Origin: Candidatus Pelagibacterales bacterium
GTDB lineage: Bacteria; Pseudomonadota; Alphaproteobacteria; Rickettsiales; UBA1997
Assembly (NCBI GenBank): GCA_016882165.1
Contig: VHBV01000030.1
Span: 1 to 11,137 of the forward strand
Direction: 5' to 3'
Length of the DNA: 11,137 bases
Positions 7,393 to 11,137 of this stretch are shown in pieces; position 1 is the first letter of the stretch, and every line of letters begins with the position of its first letter. The position numbers and the translations under genes are program-made. Below the pieces are notes generated by a model. That model did not search any database. It saw only the letters and a list, made by a program, of their open reading frames with translations, and had not been told where the DNA came from.

Positions 7393-8715
7393 TTAATTAG
7401 ATTTATTTTCAAAAATTTTAGATAATTCTAACAAACCATCTAAGGTTTCTTCACCAGTTTTTAATAGTGAAAAGCTCCCTTTGCGATTTGTTAATTTTTC
7501 TAGTACTGGCAATATAAATTCACCTCTACGGCTTAAACCACCAGATAAAACAAAGTCGTTAATCAATTTTTTACTGTCAATTTGATCTATTGCGTCTTTG
7601 TATTGATTTAACCATGAATTAGCAATAGAAGCTATTATTGAACGCACACCGAATTTTCCCTCTTTAATTCTTAAAATACTTCCACCATCTTTATAAAGCC
7701 AAGCAGCATCAAAAACTGATAAATCAATATTTGAATCAGCATTCAAAACTTCTTCAACACTTAGAGATGAAAAAACATTCCAAAAAAATGACTCTCCTTT
7801 TCCCAAAACAGAGCATTCATCAAAAAAGTTAGCAAAAACATTAAGTGCTCTTCCAGATGGAATATGAGTTATAGCAAAAAAACCATCATCCATAACTCCA
7901 GGACGCTTCTCAATTGATAATTCACTTTCATTAATTTTTGCCATAACTTGAGAACCTGTTCCAAGATTTATGAGTAGATTGGATTTTTTTGGGAATCCAG
8001 CTCCAAAAGCAGCTGCTTGTAAATCTCCAATTCCACCAAAAACTTTAACGAAACGACCAGCTAATTTTATAGTTCCAATTACTTTTCCTAATTTAACTAC
8101 ATCTGGAAAGATAATTTGATTTGAATCAAAACCCGCCATTTTAATCAAACTTTCTGACCATTTGTTATCTTGTACTGAAAAGAATCCTACGCCAGCAGCA
8201 AGAGAAGAATGGATTGCAGGTTTTTTTTCACCACCGCGCCATAAAAGCCAATCGACAAGAGTAAATAAACGGAACTTGTTTGGTAATTTTTGTATTTTAT
8301 TAAAGTAAGAAAGCGTAACAAAAGGCAATCCAGAACGTAATTTCATTGCACTTTCTGCAAAAAAATCTTCAGAGATTTTTTCAAAATTAGAAAAGTAATT
8401 TGACTTAGTAACACGTTCATCGCGCCAACTTATATAATTTGTTGATGGTTTTTCATTTCCTATCAAAAATCCATGCATCTCACTACAAATCCATAAAGCA
8501 TCAACTTCACTATACAACTTCAATATCTCACCTGCTGTTTCTTCAAGAGCATTCCAATAATCTTCAGGATTAATTTCCACTTCACCATTCTTTCCAAAAA
8601 TTGGTTTTGGAGACAAACATTCTCTTACTAAAATAGCTTTATTTTCTTGATAAGACCATAAGGCGCTTTTAATACGACTAGCCCCAAAATCAACAAGCAG
8701 AACATTTGATGGCAT
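7393..8715 (-). CDS. FGGY-family carbohydrate kinase, possibly sedoheptulokinase-like
   Basis: The 440-residue product is somewhat short for the FGGY family (often 480-550). Visible features are the N-terminal phosphate-binding loop DFGASRIKSALW (9-20), SEMHGF (78-83), SWRDER (96-101), the catalytic-base Asp231 in GGIGDLQAAAFGAG (227-240), the ATP-binding NLGTGSQV (250-257) and the adenine-side LSGGLSRRGEF (390-400). These kinases phosphorylate a terminal hydroxyl of a sugar or sugar alcohol using ATP in the cytosol. The SEMHG and GDLQA segments remind me of sedoheptulokinases rather than glycerol or xylulose kinases, but this is pattern memory and not an alignment. The gene is 6 bp downstream of the AroB-like cyclase and 2 bp upstream of the ThDP gene, so it belongs to the same operon. 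The kinase could supply the phosphate that the cyclase later eliminates. The substrate is unknown. Confidence 0.85.
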   Translation of the reverse strand: MPSNVLLVDFGASRIKSALWSYQENKAILVRECLSPKPIFGKNGEVEINPEDYWNALEETAGEILKLYSEVDALWICSEMHGFLIGNEKPSTNYISWRDERVTKSNYFSNFEKISEDFFAESAMKLRSGLPFVTLSYFNKIQKLPNKFRLFTLVDWLLWRGGEKKPAIHSSLAAGVGFFSVQDNKWSESLIKMAGFDSNQIIFPDVVKLGKVIGTIKLAGRFVKVFGGIGDLQAAAFGAGFPKKSNLLINLGTGSQVMAKINESELSIEKRPGVMDDGFFAITHIPSGRALNVFANFFDECSVLGKGESFFWNVFSSLSVEEVLNADSNIDLSVFDAAWLYKDGGSILRIKEGKFGVRSIIASIANSWLNQYKDAIDQIDSKKLINDFVLSGGLSRRGEFILPVLEKLTNRKGSFSLLKTGEETLDGLLELSKIFENKSN

Positions 8716-8721
8716 CTTAGA

Positions 8722-9888
8722 TTACTTTTGTATATTAAAGAATTTCAACACTTCTAAAACTGCAAAACTCAACTCTTTTTCTCCATCTTCATTCAAGATA
8801 AAATCAAAAAATTTCATTTCACCAATACTTTTAAGAGTTGCCAATTTTAGTACAGTACCTTCAGTTTTTTTATCTCTTCTTAGCAAATCAAGAACACCTT
8901 CAAGAGAAGTGTTAGATAAAATATTTAAAGAGTCGCTTGGAATAATTTTTTGACCAAGTTCTAACAGTAAGTTTCTTTCTTCCAATGATAAAATTTTTCT
9001 CTGATAAGAAATTTCATTTTCAATTAAAATACCAATTGTAACAGCAATTCCATGAGGAATTTTAAATTTTGTTAAAGCTTCCAAAGCGTGACCAAAACTG
9101 TGACCATAGTTCATTGAACGTCTTATATCTAATTCAAACTCGTCAAATTCAACAATTGCTTTTTTAACAATTAAAGAAGCTGCAATCAAATTATTTGATG
9201 CCCGCTTATCACCTTTTAGAAAATCAGGAAGTTCTTTTATAAAAATATCTAAAAATGATTTACCACCAGTAATACAAAGTCTGAAAATTTCACCAATACC
9301 AGAAAATACATCACTTTTATCTAAAGTTTCTAAAAACCCAGCATCAATTACCACTTTTCTTGGAGCTGAAAAAAGAGCCAGTAAGTTTTTTGTATTTTTA
9401 TGATTTAATGCAGTTTTACCTCCAACACAACTATCTCCTTGGGCCAATAAAGTTGTCGGAACAAAAGTCCATGGTAAGCCACGCTTATACATCGCACCAA
9501 CAAAAGCTCCTAAATCTTGAACTATTCCACCCCCCACAACATAAAGCATAGATGTTTTTGTTGCTTTATTTTGCTCTAAAAAACTCACAATCTCCAAAAC
9601 AGTATCCATTTCTTTTGATTCTTCTACAGCATCAACAAAAAATGTTGGTATTTCTTTTATTGCAGGAATGTCATTAAAATATAACTTATAAATCTTTTTA
9701 TCTACTAACAACAAAGGAATAGATTTGCTAGAACTAATAATGTCGAGTAAATTATTTCCAGGATTTTTACTATTATAGAATTCAACCTCATATGGACGAG
9801 GTGATGAGTTGATTATAAAACCACTTTGCGATTGCAAATTTATATCAACAGAAAAATTTTGATTTTGAATTGAGAAATTTCCTTTCAT
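8722..9888 (-). CDS. AroB-like sugar phosphate cyclase (3-dehydroquinate synthase family)
   Basis: The 388-residue product matches the dehydroquinate-synthase superfamily, slightly longer than AroB (about 360). NAD is bound by GGGIVQDLGAFVGAMYKRG (119-137). VPTTLLAQGDSCVGGKTALN (143-162) carries Asp152 and Lys158, and Lys167 follows in NTKN. The metal ligands appear to be Glu200, His263 (NYGHSFGHA) and His279 (PHG). Arg256, Asn260, His267 and the DKK at 339-341 also match dehydroquinate synthase active-site positions. A difference is GEIFR at 199-203, where AroB has AEVIK: the usual Lys is Arg203. Family members cyclise a sugar phosphate by oxidation, phosphate elimination and aldol closure, giving dehydroquinate, valiolone or scyllo-inosose type rings. 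Its place between an SDR and a kinase, in a cassette with a NeuB-like gene, suggests a dedicated role in making an unusual sugar rather than housekeeping shikimate synthesis. A divergent true AroB cannot be excluded. Confidence 0.87.
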   Translation of the reverse strand: MKGNFSIQNQNFSVDINLQSQSGFIINSSPRPYEVEFYNSKNPGNNLLDIISSSKSIPLLLVDKKIYKLYFNDIPAIKEIPTFFVDAVEESKEMDTVLEIVSFLEQNKATKTSMLYVVGGGIVQDLGAFVGAMYKRGLPWTFVPTTLLAQGDSCVGGKTALNHKNTKNLLALFSAPRKVVIDAGFLETLDKSDVFSGIGEIFRLCITGGKSFLDIFIKELPDFLKGDKRASNNLIAASLIVKKAIVEFDEFELDIRRSMNYGHSFGHALEALTKFKIPHGIAVTIGILIENEISYQRKILSLEERNLLLELGQKIIPSDSLNILSNTSLEGVLDLLRRDKKTEGTVLKLATLKSIGEMKFFDFILNEDGEKELSFAVLEVLKFFNIQK

Positions 9889-9937
9889 TATTTCACTTTA
9901 AAAGTTTTTATTAATTTGGAAGGTTTTATGACGCTTT

Positions 9938-9972
9938 ACCATAAAAATGGCTTTTGCTGCCAAAAATATGGT
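9938..9972 (-). repeat. Imperfect inverted repeat with symmetric A4/A4 internal loop in the SDR-cyclase gap
   Basis: In the 97-99 bp gap between the SDR and the cyclase gene, plus-strand ACCATA (9938-9943) pairs with TATGGT (9967-9972), and TGGC (9948-9951) pairs with GCCA (9959-9962) around a 7-nt loop. The two arms are separated by AAAA on each side. On the minus-strand transcript the internal loop is UUUU facing UUUU, which RNA tolerates well, so a 14-bp-long rod is possible. No U-run follows. It could modulate expression of the three downstream genes relative to neuB-SDR. The structure is seen; the function is inferred. Confidence 0.45.
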
Positions 9973-9987
9973 GGTACAACATTAATT

Positions 9988-10659
9988 TTATTGAAAACCA
10001 CCAACAGAAAAGCCACCATCTACTACAATATCTTGACCTGTAATATATTTGTTTTTTTCTGAACATAAAAAAGAAACTGTGTCAGCAATATCTTGTGGTT
10101 TTCCAAGTCTTGACAAAGGTATACCTGAAATAAACTTTTTAATTACTTCTTCAGAATTATTTGCATAAGTCATTTTAGTTTCAATATATCCAGGTGAAAC
10201 CGAGTTAACCAAAACATTAGAACTGGCTAATTCAATTGCTAAAGTTTTGACCGCACCATTTAAAGCATGTTTTGCCATAACATATGGTAACCTGCCTCTT
10301 CTAGCAAAAAAACCATACAAAGAAGAAATTACAACAACACGACCATGTTTACTATTTTTTAAATGTGGTAGACAAATACGAACAATCTGAAGAAAACTTC
10401 TCAAGTTAATGTCTAGAGACTGATTTATCTCTTCATCTGATAATTCTTCAAATAACTTTGGGTGATTCATTCCGGCAGAATGAACTATAATATCAAAGTT
10501 AGCACCGTTCTTGGAGAAATAATCTTTTATCTGATCTGAAGAATTAAGATTAAAATCATTACGACCAACAGCAATAGTTTCAAAACCATCTAACCTAAGT
10601 TGGTTAGCTATTGCTTTTCCAATATCACCATTTCCACCAAGAACTAAAGCACGAGCCAT
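9988..10659 (-). CDS. Short-chain dehydrogenase/reductase (classical SDR, FabG-like)
   Basis: The 223-residue product is a compact classical SDR. It has the nucleotide-binding loop LGGNGDIG (7-14; the middle Gly of TGxxxGIG is Asp, a known variant), HSAGMN (60-65, the NAG-type motif), Asn85 in the alpha-4 region, and the catalytic Ser112/Ser113, Tyr126 and Lys130 (SSLYG...YVMAK). SPGYIETKM (155-163) and VDGGFSVGG (213-221) at the end are typical of the family. It should reduce a ketone or oxidise an alcohol with NAD(P)(H) in the cytosol. It starts 15 bp after the NeuB-like stop, in the same operon. A role in reducing a keto intermediate of the sugar made by this cassette is likely, but the substrate cannot be read from sequence. 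It is short compared with true FabG (about 245) and need not be a fatty acid enzyme. Confidence 0.88.
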   Translation of the reverse strand: MARALVLGGNGDIGKAIANQLRLDGFETIAVGRNDFNLNSSDQIKDYFSKNGANFDIIVHSAGMNHPKLFEELSDEEINQSLDINLRSFLQIVRICLPHLKNSKHGRVVVISSLYGFFARRGRLPYVMAKHALNGAVKTLAIELASSNVLVNSVSPGYIETKMTYANNSEEVIKKFISGIPLSRLGKPQDIADTVSFLCSEKNKYITGQDIVVDGGFSVGGFQ

Positions 10660-10674
10660 TTTAATTTACTAAAA

Positions 10675-11137
10675 TTACAAACCACGATTTAAAATGATAT
10701 TTTTAAGCTTATCATTTTCGCTGTAAGGTCCATCAATGTCATTAATAGTCAAAGCTTCATTTGCTTTAAGTGGTTTTAATATTTTTTCACCATTCATAAC
10801 TTCACGACAAGATAACTGACCTTTGCGCAAAGGAATAGCTAAATAGAAGTCTTTTTCAAGATTTTCTTTTGAAAGAACATATCCAGCTTCAATACCTTTT
10901 TTGGCATAAACCCCTCTAACCAGAGCATCCAAATATTCAGTTTCTTTTTTAGAAATAACTCTACGAGATTCTGAAGTTCCACCACACATTTCAGCAGCTT
11001 TGTGGAAAGCTTTAAACCAATCATCACAATTTTGAGGCAAAGAACAGTAAGAAGAAACTGGAACACCTTCGTAATCTATATCAACATGACGTTCCCAAGT
11101 TCTGGCACCTTTGCCATAAGAAATTAACATTGATGAA
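10675..11137 (-). CDS. NeuB-family ulosonate/sialic-acid synthase-like protein, C-terminal part with SAF domain (N-terminus outside window)
   Basis: The frame enters from the right edge without a stop (two Ser codons precede the first internal Met at 11130) and ends at TAA 10675-10677, giving the last 153 residues. Near its start KGARTWERHVDID corresponds to the GAxxIEKHFTxD strand of the NeuB TIM barrel, including the metal-binding His of the E(K/R)H motif. The last 60 or so residues (from about GIEAGYVLS) form an antifreeze-like SAF domain (FYLAIPLRKGQLSCREVMNG, then EALTINDI). NeuB enzymes condense phosphoenolpyruvate with an aldose to give a nonulosonic or related 3-deoxy-ulosonic acid. 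The region after ERH (GVPVSSYCSLPQN) does not show the usual GPDHxxS pattern, so this is probably a divergent subgroup with another substrate. It is the first visible gene of the cassette. The Met at 11130 is internal and not the start. Confidence 0.8.
   Translation of the reverse strand, partial: SSMLISYGKGARTWERHVDIDYEGVPVSSYCSLPQNCDDWFKAFHKAAEMCGGTSESRRVISKKETEYLDALVRGVYAKKGIEAGYVLSKENLEKDFYLAIPLRKGQLSCREVMNGEKILKPLKANEALTINDIDGPYSENDKLKNIILNRGL

Noticed and set aside
9360..9551. 63-codon open frame on the plus strand
   Set aside because: Antisense within the AroB-like gene across its most conserved motifs; a shadow frame.
8722..9888. Calling this gene housekeeping aroB
   Set aside because: Family membership is clear, but the Arg203 change, extra length and surroundings make the shikimate role unsafe; no symbol given.
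10839..11066. 75-codon open frame on the minus strand
   Set aside because: Out-of-frame shadow of the NeuB-like gene, biased to L, K and F as expected for shifted AT-rich coding sequence.

Overview
The window is a strongly AT-rich (roughly one third G+C by eye), densely coded stretch of bacterial chromosome. Two features suggest an alphaproteobacterium, possibly a Rickettsiales-like or similarly streamlined lineage: a YfgM/DUF2659-like membrane-anchored TPR protein directly upstream of a BamB-like lipoprotein, and the low G+C. This is an inference from gene order and protein character; no rRNA or other firm taxonomic marker is present. No gene start in the window has a convincing Shine-Dalgarno sequence.

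Layout: positions 1-2311 hold a housekeeping block on the minus strand, read right to left: folD (1427-2311), a YfgM-like TPR protein (681-1376), then bamB (570 down to the window edge). Positions 2392-5463 hold a glycan-building block: a GtrB/DPM1-like polyprenyl-phosphate glycosyltransferase and an RfbJ-like nucleotide-sugar epimerase/reductase on the minus strand (overlapping by 11 bp), and a divergent GT87-type polytopic glycosyltransferase on the plus strand, with only 29 bp between the divergent start codons. Positions 5597-11137 hold a five-gene minus-strand cassette: a NeuB-like ulosonate synthase (C-terminal part only), a short-chain dehydrogenase, an AroB-like sugar phosphate cyclase, an FGGY carbohydrate kinase and an acetolactate-synthase-like ThDP enzyme. 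The gaps in this cassette are 15, 97-99, 6 and 2 bp.

How the genes may work together: the middle block looks like a Gtr-type module. A GT2 enzyme would load a sugar onto undecaprenyl phosphate and the GT87 membrane enzyme would transfer it on the periplasmic side. The right-hand cassette looks like a dedicated pathway for an unusual sugar acid or carbocyclic/branched sugar for a surface glycan. It combines PEP condensation (NeuB fold), phosphorylation (FGGY), phosphate-eliminating cyclisation (AroB fold), acyl-anion addition (ThDP fold) and ketone reduction (SDR). NeuB fold plus AroB fold parallels the DAHP synthase/dehydroquinate synthase pair of the shikimate pathway. I do not recognise a characterised pathway with exactly this set, so it is the best candidate here for an undescribed system. 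The product is not deducible from sequence alone.

There is no stretch over 300 bases without a gene. The longer gaps are 5464-5596 (convergent gene ends), 571-680 and 9889-9987; the last two each hold a notable inverted repeat. I saw no tRNA, rRNA, CRISPR array, insertion sequence or phage gene.
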